Shown here: positions 31,005 through 40,767 of the stretch, one piece after another
How the letters are laid out: the number at the start of each line of letters is the position of its first letter
Numbering within the stretch: the stretch's first letter is position 1
Assembly: GCA_900312665.1 (NCBI GenBank)
Contig: ONZQ02000008.1
Span: 124,001 to 188,000 of the forward strand
Direction: 5' to 3'
Length of the DNA: 64,000 nucleotides
Origin: Cephalotrichum gorgonifer
Lineage: Eukaryota; Ascomycota; Sordariomycetes; Microascales; Microascaceae
Notes under the pieces: generated by a model
Database searches by the model: none
Told to the model about the DNA's origin: nothing
What the model saw: only the letters and a program-made list of their open reading frames with translations
Made by a program: the position numbers and the translations under genes

Positions 31005-33134
31005 TCAAGTTCGCCCCTCATTAATCTGAAGGGGAAGTGGGTTCGTCGGCTCGCGAAGGTCGTTGTTCACGGCATTTTCCACGGCCTCGCGGCCGCGGTA
31101 GCCCGGAGCCAGCCACTTCAGCAGCTTCGTCGCCAGTAGTAGCCTGTTCACCGGCTTCGGAACATAGTCATCCATGCCCAGCGACAGACACTGCTCCCTA
31201 TCACCCTTCAACGCGTGGGCGGTCATAGCGACGATGGGAGGGTGTTTTCCGGGCGCCTTTTTGATCTCGACCGTTGCCTGGAAGCCGTCCATGACGGGCA
31301 TGCTGATATCCATGAGGACGAGGTCATACACCTGGGACGAGCCCGCGATCTTCGAGACGGCCTGAGCGCCGTCTGATACCAAGGTGATGTCCTTGAACCC
31401 GAATGAATTCAGGATCCCCGACAGAACCTTCTGGTTGATCAGGTTATCCTCCGCTGCGAGGATCCGTTTCGTCGGCGCTACCTCCTTCAACCGTGATACC
31501 AGCTCCTTGGCCTCCTCAGACCCCAAGGCTGGCTGCCGCTCCGCCCCGGGGCTCGGGTCCGCCCGACCGTCTCCTTTGCCATCATTAGCCTTCTTCAGCT
31601 TCGCCGTGAACCAAAAAACGCTCCCTTTCCCGTGCTCATTGGGCCGATATCCTATCTCACCCCCCATCAACTCGGCGAGCGACTTCGCTATCGACAATCC
31701 GAGGCCGGTTCCCTTGAAGCGCTTCGTGGCGGTGGCATCCACCTGGGTAAAGGGCTTGAATAGGTGCTCCGCGTCTTCACCCGAAACACCCGGCCCGGTG
31801 TCGCTAACCTCGGCCAGGATCGTGTACGTCACGTCGTCCTCGAAAATCAGCGACGAGCGCAGGGTGATGGACCCCTTGTCGGTGAACTTTGCGGCGTTAC
31901 CGACGATGTTCTGGACGATTTGGCGGAACCGTAGCGGGTCCCCCTGTGCCGCCTTTGGTAGGTCGGGCGCCAGGTCGAGTCTTAGCGATACGCCCGGCTG
32001 CAGCGTGGTCTGCACACTACGCGCGACCGAAGTCATGATGTCGGCGACCCCAACGGTGTCCGCGTTGACGCTAAAGCCCCCCGACGCGAGCTTGGAGTAG
32101 TCGAGGATGTCATTGATGACCTGCCGGAGGATCTGTCCCGACTCTTCGATAATACCCGCGGTCTCCCTCTGCTTTGGGGTCAGAGAGGTGTCGAGGAGGA
32201 GCGAGCAGGCAGAGAGCATGCCGTGCATCGGCGTCCGGATCTCGTGGCTCATGTTGGCCAGGAAGTCGTTCTTCAGCTTCGTGCTCTCCTCGTTCGCCTC
32301 TATCAGTCTGTTCTCGGCCTGTTTCCATTCGGTGAGATCTCGGGTGACCTTGCCGAAGCCTACGTGGACACCGTTACGGTAGACGGCCGTGATGACCACG
32401 CTGGCCCAGAACCGACTGCCGTCCTTGCGGTATCGCCACCCCTTGTCCTCTACCCTCCCCTCCCTCAGACAAGTCTCGAGTTTCCTCTCCGGTTTTCCAG
32501 CCCGGAGATCATCCTGGCCGTAGAAGATGGAGAAGTGCTTCCCGATGATTTCTTCCCTCTTGTAGCCTTTCAGAAGCTCTGCACCGATGTTCCAAGTCGC
32601 CACGTTGCCCCGGGTGTCGAGCAAAAAGATGGCGTAGTCCTTGACGCCTTGGACGAGGATCCGAAACGCCTCATCGACTGATAGCCAGCTATTGGTGAGC
32701 TCCCCTTCGACATAGTTCACCTGCATTTGGACCCGCTCCCATTCCAACACGAGACAAAGCAGCTCCGCATTCCTGTGTATTGGGACAACCCGTGCCGACC
32801 AGAGGGTATGACGATTAGATGCGTAAGCAGCATGACACAGGTGAGGCTTTCGCCCTGCTCTCGCCCTCTCGATAGCGTAGGCCAGTGAGATGCGGTCGAA
32901 GCGCTCAGTCGGCGAGTTCGCGTAGAGGGCGGCGAACAGGTCATTGCCGACGAATTCTCCCTCCCCGCGGCCCCACACCTCCAGCAAGCCCCGAGACACT
33001 TTCTGTATCTGGTTTGAGGGCGACACGACCAGCGTGGGGAGGGGAAACAGGTCGAATATCTCGTTCATATCCGGGCAGGCAGCCTCCGACGCCGCCTTGC
33101 CGCCCGCGGCGAGTTCCCGTGTTGTGGTGCTCAT
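31005..33134 (-). CDS. Hybrid histidine kinase with PAS domains
   Basis: A soluble two-component sensor of 709 residues from ATG 33134 (MSTTTRELAAGG); an ATG ten codons upstream is also possible. No transmembrane segment is seen. Order: a divergent PAS (about 25-130); a PAS/PAC (about 155-275) with VKDYAIFLLDTRGNVATWN and WRYRKDGSRFWASVVITA; HisKA with FLANMSHEIRTPMHG (His about 297); N-box QIVQNIVGNAAKFTDKG; G-boxes VSDTGPGVS and KGTGLGLSIAKSLAELMGG; and a receiver domain with the acidic pair AEDN, phospho-acceptor in LVLMDISMPVMDG (Asp about 609) and KP (Lys about 660). All key residues are present, so it should be active. It probably signals through a Ypd1-type phosphotransfer protein. A perfect CRE lies about 200 bp upstream. 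Confidence 0.93.
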   Translation of the reverse strand: MSTTTRELAAGGKAASEAACPDMNEIFDLFPLPTLVVSPSNQIQKVSRGLLEVWGRGEGEFVGNDLFAALYANSPTERFDRISLAYAIERARAGRKPHLCHAAYASNRHTLWSARVVPIHRNAELLCLVLEWERVQMQVNYVEGELTNSWLSVDEAFRILVQGVKDYAIFLLDTRGNVATWNIGAELLKGYKREEIIGKHFSIFYGQDDLRAGKPERKLETCLREGRVEDKGWRYRKDGSRFWASVVITAVYRNGVHVGFGKVTRDLTEWKQAENRLIEANEESTKLKNDFLANMSHEIRTPMHGMLSACSLLLDTSLTPKQRETAGIIEESGQILRQVINDILDYSKLASGGFSVNADTVGVADIMTSVARSVQTTLQPGVSLRLDLAPDLPKAAQGDPLRFRQIVQNIVGNAAKFTDKGSITLRSSLIFEDDVTYTILAEVSDTGPGVSGEDAEHLFKPFTQVDATATKRFKGTGLGLSIAKSLAELMGGEIGYRPNEHGKGSVFWFTAKLKKANDGKGDGRADPSPGAERQPALGSEEAKELVSRLKEVAPTKRILAAEDNLINQKVLSGILNSFGFKDITLVSDGAQAVSKIAGSSQVYDLVLMDISMPVMDGFQATVEIKKAPGKHPPIVAMTAHALKGDREQCLSLGMDDYVPKPVNRLLLATKLLKWLAPGYRGREAVENAVNNDLREPTNPLPLQINEGRT

Positions 33135-33333
33135 TGGTGAACCGGGGATGTATGTGCATAGCACGCACGCTGCGCGATGGGGCGGTCACGTCACGACACC
33201 GTTGTCCAAGATCGGCGAGGTAGTTAATAGGAGCGGCTGGTGGCAGCGGGGGTCGTCGGTCAAAAACGCTTGGCACCTCTGTGGAGAGTTCGGACGCTAT
33301 TGCATACGTACCCCCCACACAAAAGTATGTCCT

Positions 33334-33345
33334 CCTGACGTCAGG
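33334..33345. promoter_or_regulatory. Perfect CRE palindrome upstream of the histidine kinase
   Basis: CCTGACGTCAGG is a 12-bp perfect palindrome with the TGACGTCA core bound by Atf1/Pcr1-type bZIP stress factors. It lies 200 bp upstream of the kinase start at 33134. Use as a binding site is inferred. Confidence 0.55.
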
Positions 33346-33399
33346 CTCGGCCTTATCAGCCAATAAAGCAGTCGGGTAATTAGGGTGGCCTGGGGCTGA

Positions 33400-33435
33400 G
33401 GTACTTGCGCTATTGTACTTGTACTTGTGCTTGAC
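33400..33435. promoter_or_regulatory. Cluster of GTACTTG words
   Basis: The segment reads ggtacttgcgctattg then tacttgtacttgtgcttg, with three GTACTTG copies in 36 bp. It is the densest of several such clusters in the window's gene spacers. No factor is known for it here. Confidence 0.5.
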
Positions 33436-34226
33436 TCTGACCTAGAATTGCTTCATGGGCGCTTAAGAAACGAATTGAGGAATTGGGACATGCAGGGGGT
33501 GACTGTACTTATATTGCTGGAGAGAAGCTGTAGTGTATACTTGTCAACTTGTACTTGGATATGGGTGGCTGGGTACATTTGAAACATGCCTCCTAAGGAG
33601 CTGTGACGCCAGAATTACGGGAAGCTCTACTGTGGCACATTCTGAGACGCATGTGTAGGTTTAGTGATCGAGCCAAGAAACGGAGCAAGAGAAATTCGCT
33701 GGTCATCAAGTGGCCCGTGCCTTCTCATTTTGCGTTCTTGGACTGTACTTGCAGTAACTAATACCGATGCACCCCATTCCGGCCTCCCGAGGCTACCGGC
33801 TCCACGATAATGGTCATAATACCAATAGTCTCATCTGAATGCAGGTACAGCCACCGCCGCCGCCCCTGCAATGGCCACCCAACCACAGGCCGCCAAAAAA
33901 GCAGTCGACCTCTGCCACCATTTTCTCAGCGATGGTGCAATAACAATAACGTAACTATTCTCCTTGTCCGGAGTAAATCGCTAAGAAGAATCAATAGTCT
34001 TGGCAGAGAAACAGGGGAGTATAAAAGCTCCAGTACCACCTGACTATCGATAACAATGAGTGTTCTCGTAGTGTCCAGGTTTTTGCGTTTAATTTGTTTC
34101 CATTGAGAGGCCTCGATCGCCCATGTACGTGAAGTAACACTACTCATATTTGGCGTGACACACACTAACGGCAGCGACAAGAACACAATCAAGATCTCCA
34201 GAGGACCCCAGGTCAACTCCCTCACA

Positions 34227-34796
34227 ATGCTCCCGGCTCGACTCGGCTCGCTGGCGCGAGGCCGCGCCCAAATCTTTCCCACGGCGAGCTTCGGCCTCCG
34301 TCAATTCTCCAGCACCCCGGCCCGGCTTCAGTCCATCCCCATCCGAATCCAAGGCCGGGGAGTCGACACGATCCAGACTGTTTCGGTACAGGACAAGACG
34401 TACAAGATCACGGCCGACACCTATACGCTCCTCGGCGGGAAGGACTCGGCTCCGTCTCCCGTCGTCTACTCCCTCACCAGTCTGAGCACCTGCAACCAGG
34501 TTACCGGATTCGTTGTTGCGAAAGACCACGGAATTGAGCTAGGGGAGTGGAATGTCGAGGTCGACGCCCAGCTGCCGACGGCGGTGCTGGTGGGCGGCGA
34601 GCAGGGCAACCCTAACTGGGAGAGCTTGGTTCTGAAGGTGCGAGTGCAGACAAACATAGAGGGTGGCCAGGACGATCCCAAGTTCCAGCACTTCGTTTCC
34701 GAGGTCGAGCGCCGGTGTCCGATCACTGCTCTGTTCAAACTCAGCGGTGTGAAATATACTAGCGAGTGGACAAATGAGCCTCTGCAGCGCCGCTAG
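34227..34796 (+). CDS. OsmC/Ohr-family peroxide-reductase-like protein, probably mitochondrial
   Basis: Read from ATG 34227 (MLPARLGSLARGRAQIFP), 189 residues; an in-frame ATG 72 bp upstream adds residues without character. The first 40 residues are Arg/Ser-rich without acids and end FSSTPARL, a typical mitochondrial presequence. The OsmC fold follows: TSLSTCNQVTGFVVAKDHGIELGEWNVEVDAQL with the first conserved Cys, and VEVERRC-type FVSEVERRCPITALF with the second. Ohr/OsmC proteins use this Cys pair to reduce organic hydroperoxides. Both cysteines are present, so activity is plausible. The gene is divergent from the stress-sensor kinase and convergent with the EEP gene. Confidence 0.88.
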   Translation: MLPARLGSLARGRAQIFPTASFGLRQFSSTPARLQSIPIRIQGRGVDTIQTVSVQDKTYKITADTYTLLGGKDSAPSPVVYSLTSLSTCNQVTGFVVAKDHGIELGEWNVEVDAQLPTAVLVGGEQGNPNWESLVLKVRVQTNIEGGQDDPKFQHFVSEVERRCPITALFKLSGVKYTSEWTNEPLQRR

Positions 34797-35145
34797 GGGG
34801 GCTTTGGCGCCGGTCTTTGGGCATGGATAGAGCCTTTCTTGGGTTGTAATATGACGGGTCTGATTTATTGCGAGCCTAATTCCCTTTACAAATACATATT
34901 TCGATGGTTTGATCACGAGAAAAGAATAACTGCTACAGTTTCCCCGTGAGACTGAAGACTAAGGGTATAATCCGTCCCCGGCGGCAATTCTTATCCGTCT
35001 CGCGTTTTGATACACTATAGGATCTTTAAGTTGGCAATTCCCGTATACAGGTTCATTATGTACCGTACAGCGGATTGTTAAGGTTGATTCTGAAGCTTTT
35101 ATATCTATTCTGGGGCATTAGCGTGTTCAATCCCCATCCACCTCT
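34797..35145. other. Convergent 3' spacer
   Basis: This 349-bp AT-rich stretch lies between the OsmC and EEP stop codons. Nothing is seen in it. Confidence 0.6.
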
Positions 35146-36036
35146 TCAGTCCACAAGTGTGACATCTCCAACTACGGCGCGGTGGTCACTAATATATATG
35201 TCGTCTACCACATTATCCAGCACCTCATACCCGTTCACCTTCCACTTTTTGTCCTCCTTCGGACCCACGAAAACGTAGTCGATCCTCGTCTCCTTCGTGC
35301 CGGGCACAAAGCCCGTGTACGTCGTTTCCGGCCCCTTCCGGTCAGAGGTGAGGTCATGCAGGTCCTCCAGGTACCCAAAACTCATCACGGTGGAATGTGC
35401 ATCCCCATCGGGCTCCGAGTTGAAGTCTCCCGTTAGAGAGACGCCAAGGGGCCCGTACTCCTCCTGGGCCGCAATGATCCGCTCCATGATGACCTTGACG
35501 CTCTCAGTGCGGGCCTTGGAGACCTGGTGGTCCAGGTGTGTGTTGGAAGCGATGAACTTTTTCCCGGTCTCGATATGCTCAAAGACGCCGAGGGTCACGA
35601 TGCGTCGATTAGTCGCGCCCCAGCCGAATGACGGCACGTCGGGGGTGGTGGAGAGCCACTTTGTCTCGTTGTAGAGCACCCGGAGGACGTCGGTCCGGTA
35701 GACGATTGGCGAGTACTCGCCCTTTTCCTTGCCGTCGTCTCGCCCGACGCCGATGTGGCCCCAGCCAGCGCCCAGACCTTCCTTGATGTCGGTCAGCTGG
35801 ACGTGGAATACCTCCTGCATCCCTATGAGCGTCGGGGCGCCACAGGGGGGGTCGAGAGCCGTCTTGTTGAGCTGATCCACAACATAGGGCGCGCGTTCCG
35901 CCCAGGGTTTCTCGTTCACACCGGGGACAGAGGTAGCCAGGCGAATATTGAAGGAGACGAGGCGCAAGGGGAGCTGGTCGGCCAGAACGACCGGTGCGGC
36001 GACGGCAAGGGACAGGAGGAGATTTTTGGCTAGCAT
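35146..36036 (-). CDS. Secreted endonuclease/exonuclease/phosphatase (EEP) family protein
   Basis: A 296-residue frame with a signal peptide MLAKNLLLSLAVAAPVVLA. The EEP motifs appear in order: LRLVSFNIRL (Asn), LIGMQEVFHVQ (Glu), ASNTHLDHQ (His/Asp), LTGDFNSEPDG (Asp, Asn), TRIDYVFVGP (Asp) and ISDHRAVVGDV (Asp, His). All catalytic positions of the metal-dependent phosphodiesterase fold are present. Family members include nucleases, inositol phosphatases and sphingomyelinases, so the substrate is open. A secreted DNase/RNase or phosphodiesterase used in nutrient scavenging is a reasonable guess. N-X-T sites (NKT, NET) fit the secretory route. Confidence 0.9.
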   Translation of the reverse strand: MLAKNLLLSLAVAAPVVLADQLPLRLVSFNIRLATSVPGVNEKPWAERAPYVVDQLNKTALDPPCGAPTLIGMQEVFHVQLTDIKEGLGAGWGHIGVGRDDGKEKGEYSPIVYRTDVLRVLYNETKWLSTTPDVPSFGWGATNRRIVTLGVFEHIETGKKFIASNTHLDHQVSKARTESVKVIMERIIAAQEEYGPLGVSLTGDFNSEPDGDAHSTVMSFGYLEDLHDLTSDRKGPETTYTGFVPGTKETRIDYVFVGPKEDKKWKVNGYEVLDNVVDDIYISDHRAVVGDVTLVD

Positions 36037-37673
36037 TGCGACGGCGATGTGGTACCGGGGACGATGAGGTGGCTGGTGCGGTACGAAGTAGGAAGCATGA
36101 AGATCTGCAGTGGGCCATTTCTGGTGACTTATATACGTCGAACATGTCGCACACGTTCCCCCCGGAGAGCACGTGCTTTACACCGTCTTCCTTTGCCCCA
36201 TGCGGATCTCGTGATGGTTTGCATGCGATGTGACTACATAGTAACCTGTCAGCAGTGGTTCTGCTAACACGTGCATAGGAATAATAATTATAATTGCGTA
36301 TGGTTCGTGGTAGTATTCTCGGTGATACGTAAACAGGATGGATCAGCAGGGTGGAGACTTATTATATAGGCGTGAATTCTTCACCTTGGCAAATATAGTC
36401 CAGGGCACTGCCGATGTTATAGGTCAATGGTGGATATGACAATCGTATTATGGCAGTGCCAAGCGGGGGAAGGGGGGGAATGCCTAAAACGGTCGTATTG
36501 CCCGCAAACCCCTTCTGTTGTCAGGGCCTACATGCAGAGACAGTGTCATGCGGGGATGGTGGGTGCGCATTTATGTGGTTCCCTATAGTAACCAGCCTGC
36601 TTTTATATGCTTGTAACCTCAACTTTTTCCCGTTTCGAGTCGCGAGTCGCACAAACGAATCAAATCCGCAACTTACAAGACGAATCGCTGAGTTGTGTGC
36701 CTTACATCTAAGTTATCATCCACTATTTGTTGCCGGCATCAGCAGAAGACAGCAGTTACCCAACTAACAGCCTCAGCCTTCATTGTATCCAGGCACTGGT
36801 ACATATAGAGTTGCAGGACACGGAAGACCTTGGGCTAAACTACGTAGATCGACTGTCAAATGTATAAAGAGGGGACTAAGAAGCTTGCCACCTGAGGTGT
36901 GCATGAACAAGGTCTAGGATACGGAGGATACAGAGGGTAGCGGTAAGCTTCTTGTGGATATACTAGTGGCGGCTTGCGCTTTCTGATGACTGGTGGTTGC
37001 GCGGTGTGACGGCTCTTTGGACTGGCTTGAGTATCTTGCGGTTTTGTCTCCTTACCCTTTCGATGGTTATCAGTTTAAGCATGTGCTAATGGAGACGTTC
37101 TAGAGTTCTTGCTAGCGTTGACACAGAAGCCATGGTACAGGGCTCAAGGACTGATAGAGCAACGCGATGATATCAGGTAAGGGAATCTCGCCAGGTACCG
37201 GAGCTGAAAGTGGGTAGTTATCGGGGCTGGAAAGCTAATTTGATTCGAGTCAGATAAACGCAGGTACACTTGGTGGGCATTCGTTAAGCAAGCCACTAAT
37301 ACGAGAGGGCGCAAGCAATGGTCCGTAAACATGACAATGCCAGCAATAATAGCAGGAACATTGCACGGGGAATAGAATAGCCCCCGAGGGTAAAATGACC
37401 TCCCTAGAGAAGCCAGGTGCGTCAGTCTTTCGGCTGAGTGTGGGGCCCCAATCACGTATAGAAAAACTTTCTTTCCTCAAAGGCACTGAGGCTTGCCTCC
37501 CTGTGACGATTGACAAGCCCGTCTCAACCTTGGCGTCTTGGCAGGACGGTAACCGAGGGCGGATTGTCCCTTCGTCATGGCTTTAGCCAATACTCATTGC
37601 TATTAATATTGTCGGACTTTGAGGTCGACCTAACCCCACCTTACCCGTAGTGACCTACAGCATCCATCATGAC

Positions 37674-37681
37674 TGACGTCA
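37674..37681. promoter_or_regulatory. Perfect CRE (TGACGTCA)
   Basis: An exact TGACGTCA lies about 255 bp upstream of the RCR-like start codon, and its last bases begin the 19-bp tandem repeat. A second partial copy (TGACGTCG) lies about 95 bp further on. Binding by an Atf1-type bZIP factor is inferred. Confidence 0.5.
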
Positions 37682-37716
37682 CAGCGCGGACCTAGTCTCA
37701 CAGCGCAGACCTAGTC
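37679..37716. repeat. 19-bp tandem duplication in the RCR-like promoter
   Basis: The unit tcacagcgcggacctagtc (37679-37697) is followed directly by the same 19 bases with a single G-to-A change (37698-37716). It adjoins the CRE. Confidence 0.85.
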
Positions 37717-37934
37717 GCCACGTACCACGTCCAGTCTCATAGTTGTACATCTTTTATCAAAGCCGCTCCTGACGTCGCGTACAATTATATAATAAGTGCC
37801 AATGCCGCATTGCATTGCTCCAGGCCTGCTTTTCTGTCTAATATCATCCCAGCGCAATCAAAGTATTATTACACTTACACCAAGCACAATCACATACCAG
37901 CCAACTCTACAGCTCTACAGCTCCCTGTTCCGAC

Positions 37935-38493
37935 ATGGCCGTGGTGTACCCAGTGGGTTTTCTCCTTCTCTCGCCCGGCATCCTTTCTCAGGTGAATCTC
38001 GAGGTCCAAGACTGACAACCGCCAGAACAACTATAACTATGGCCGCCCCCGCCGCCGGCTCCGTGGCGGCGGCATAGCCGGAGTCGCCATTGCCTGCGTC
38101 GTGGTATTCTTATTCTTCCTCTTCCTCCTCGTCTGTTGTATCCACATGCGGCGGAGGAGGATGAGGCGGCGCCAGCAGAACCTCCATGGCCCCCCCAATG
38201 GCCAGTACCAAGCCCCCGTCCAACAAGGTGGGACGCAACCACAGCGCCCGCCGCGGAGACAGGGCGGGATCTCGGGGATGCTGTCGTCCATGATGCCCGG
38301 GAAGAGTGAGAAGGATTATTACGGGGGTGATCAGGGCACAGCTGGGTACGGACAACAACAGTACGGGCAACAGTACGGGCAGCAGTATGGACAGTACGGA
38401 CAGCAGTACGGTGCTCCCAATGGCCCGCCTCCACAGCAAGGAGGATATACTGGGACTGGGGGTGTTACTCAACCACCTCCCGCGTATAATTAG
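37935..38493 (+). CDS. RCR-like single-pass membrane protein with PPxY tail
   Basis: The last exon runs 38026-38493. It encodes a short basic N-terminal part (NNYNYGRPRRRLRGGG), one transmembrane helix (IAGVAIACVVVFLFFLFLLVCC) and a basic cytoplasmic RRRRMRRRQQ. A Q/Y/G-rich low-complexity tail (repeated YGQQ) ends in PPPAYN. This layout resembles fungal RCR proteins, which recruit Rsp5/NEDD4 ubiquitin ligases through PPxY motifs. The first exon starts at ATG 37935. A branch site (ACTGAC) and CCAG acceptor end at 38025. The donor is uncertain: GTGAAT at 37992 leaves only 34 bp of intron; GTGGGT at 37953 gives 73 bp and 161 residues and seems likelier. Confidence 0.7.
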
Positions 38494-39158
38494 AAGCAAG
38501 AGGTGGCTTAATATCGCTGAGGAGGGTCGTGTTGATTGCGCCGGCGAGATATCTCGCCTTCTGCTATGGTAGGGCAGAACAAAGAGCTCTCAGCTCTGCA
38601 CTGCAAGTCCGCTATAGCATCTACGTACCTATTGTTTTCCATCTCATAATTAATGTGGTTTTGGCCCCCTGCCTATACCTGCTCAAGCTTATCTTAGCAT
38701 CGAATACATTCCCTAATTTCTAGACGGTTCGTTCTTGAGTGATCAACAGCCACTCCGATTCCTTATGTACGATGTTAGTGGTTGGTGAGTTATACTAACT
38801 CACTGTTCTGATCTTACTATAAACACAAGCACCATTACGACCGACTCAACACCAATGTGGCAAGGCTCGATTTCCTCGTCATAGTGTTTCTCGCATCTAT
38901 ATACTCTGCCCTTGCTAATATTAAGACTGCCACAAGGTTCGCAAGCGAGGTTTACTGGGTTGGGGTGGTTAAATGAAGACACCAGTTCTTAAATATTATA
39001 TATATGAGGCATAGGAAAGTTTCAAACAGGTGCTAGAAGCGATGCTACAATTTTTTTTTAAGTTGGCTAGGTTTCATACACATTAAACAAGACTAAAATA
39101 TGTAAGGGCGTAATTTGGTTTGGAACCAAAAAAGAGGAGAAGGAAAAAAGATAAATCC
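38494..39158. other. Spacer between the RCR-like gene and tRNA-Arg
   Basis: This 665-bp AT-rich stretch includes a T-run near 39051-39059. No gene is seen. Confidence 0.6.
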
Positions 39159-39242
39159 CGAGCAACGCAGGACTCGAACCTGCAACCTTTGCTTTGCAAC
39201 TCCTTATAGGAGAGCAACGCGCTACCATTGCGCCAGCCGCCC
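39159..39242 (-). tRNA. tRNA-Arg (anticodon CCU), intron-containing, copy C
   Basis: On the minus strand the mature parts equal copies A and B, except that the acceptor 3' strand is GTTGCTC (one more G-U pair). The anticodon is CCT. The intron is only 12 nt and unrelated to the 17-nt introns of the other copies. The downstream flank GGGATTTATCTTTTTT matches copy B. Confidence 0.92.
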
Positions 39243-39991
39243 AGTAGATGTCCCTTGTTCCCCCAAATCCTGATGAAGTACGCATCGCTCGTTGCTGTCG
39301 ATTTGCGAGAAAATCCTACTCGCTAGCAGAAAGAAACAAAGAGAAAGTCTCTGGCGGTTGGAACCGGGAGTACTGTAAGGATTATAGAAGGGAGTGCATC
39401 CAAGGTATACGGCCGTTGTCACACTTCATACCATATCCGACTTCTCACTCTCCCACTATAGACTTCAGTAGTTGCGGCAGCCTGTGAGAGGAGCAGCCAT
39501 GACTATCATACAGGCTAGAAATATACCTTTCAGAATCACGTCCTGTGTGAGAGCATCATCAGCTTCAGGGGGACCTCCGGGTGGTCAGGTTAGCTCTACT
39601 TATTATCCTACCAAGAAGTTTGGCGTCTATCTAGTCCTCAGTGTATCACTCCTAGTAACCTGAACAAAAATTCTAGACGAGAATGTAATACCGAGTTATT
39701 TATAAGGTCTAGATAATGCTAATCGGCAGGCTGGTGGACTCCAGGTTCTACAATAAGACGAATAATCAAAACACGAATAATCTAATCGTTCGCGTGACGG
39801 GTAAACGAGGATTCAGATCCTAGACTTTGTCCTCCCTTGTTAGCTGAGCCTTTAGTTTAAGACGACGGGGGAGGGGTGGTACCAAGTGTTTCCATACAGT
39901 CACGAGGAGGCAGTTATGGAGGCAGCATGGTTAGTAGAGCCAAGTCCTCAAAACGCCAAAAAAAAAAAAGACTAGGCAAAAAATGAAAGGA
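39243..39991. other. Spacer between tRNA-Arg and tRNA-Val
   Basis: This 749-bp stretch contains an A-run at about 39957-39970 and the T-rich terminator of tRNA-Val on the minus strand. No gene is seen. Confidence 0.6.
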
Positions 39992-40081
39992 TGATTCGGC
40001 CCGGGCTCGATCCGGGGACCTCTTGTGTCCAGCACCTTGTGGATGTTAGACAAGCGTGATAACCAACTACACCACCGAACC
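39992..40081 (-). tRNA. tRNA-Val (anticodon AAC), intron-containing
   Basis: On the minus strand the acceptor GGTTCGG pairs with CCGAATC (one G-U pair), with discriminator A. The anticodon stem CTTGT/ACAAG holds CTAACA with anticodon AAC. An intron of about 16 nt follows the base 3' of the anticodon. The T arm is CCCGG-ATCGAGC-CCGGG. The downstream CATTTTTTG can terminate pol III. Confidence 0.92.
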
Positions 40082-40767
40082 ATGATTCCTGATTAGGGAT
40101 AGTGTAGTGGTAGCTGCCCACCAACTATCTCGGCTGGAGAATCCCAAGGTGCTGAGTAGGGCCACGGCAGGCGGAAGAGCTACGAAGCCCACGGGTTATC
40201 CCTGGAGGGAGGAGGATGTCCAAGCCTCTAGGCCACCCACTACAACGTGATTTACAGATTTATCACCAAGAAAAAGTCAAGGGCGCCCAAGCTCACAAAC
40301 GGAGAGATCCGGATTCCCGCCAACGCTGGCTTATCTGGCTCCACGGAGAGACGGCAGGATGGCACACGCTCACTCATGGAGGGAATGGGTGACGTCGGCC
40401 GCTCCTGCCCAAATGGAACCAGCCACTGAGCTGACAACAAAGGCTTTTCCCGGAGATTACGACATGCTGGAAGGATTAGGTTTCACAGATGTGTGACAAG
40501 GGAGTAGAATCAATGGGAGTCTGGAATAGGATTTCCAACCACGAGCAGAAACAGTTTAGTAACGTTAATAGAGCGACTAGCAGCAGAGGCACCGGAGTGG
40601 GGTCCAGGATAACTAAAACTTCCATTCAATCTGTTCCTATCTCATCATAATCACGGCAAGTTCCTCAGCCAACTCAATCTCCAGGTCGTAAGCAAAGGTA
40701 ACGCCCGATGAGCAGGTAAATGGATCTATCTCCAGTATCGTCCGATGGACATGTTGTCAAAATGAAA
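40082..40767. other. Spacer beside tRNA-Val
   Basis: No protein gene. Bases 40096-40202 form a possible hairpin-type element (GGGATA...TATCCC and GTAGCT...AGCTAC) that starts 15 bp from the tRNA and contains an A-box-like word. It is discussed as a finding. Confidence 0.5.

Larger units (their letters stand above)
33135..34226. other. Divergent spacer, histidine kinase / OsmC
   Basis: About 1.1 kb holding both promoters. It contains a perfect CRE palindrome (33334-33345) and a dense cluster of GTACTT words (33400-33435, 33504-33510, 33549-33556, 33744-33751). No gene is seen. Confidence 0.6.
36037..37934. other. 1.9-kb divergent spacer, EEP / RCR-like gene
   Basis: Holds the promoters of two divergent genes. 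Near the right end it contains a CRE (37674-37681), a 19-bp tandem duplication (37679-37716) and a partial CRE (TGACGTCG, about 37770). Frames of up to 105 codons lack motifs. Confidence 0.55.
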
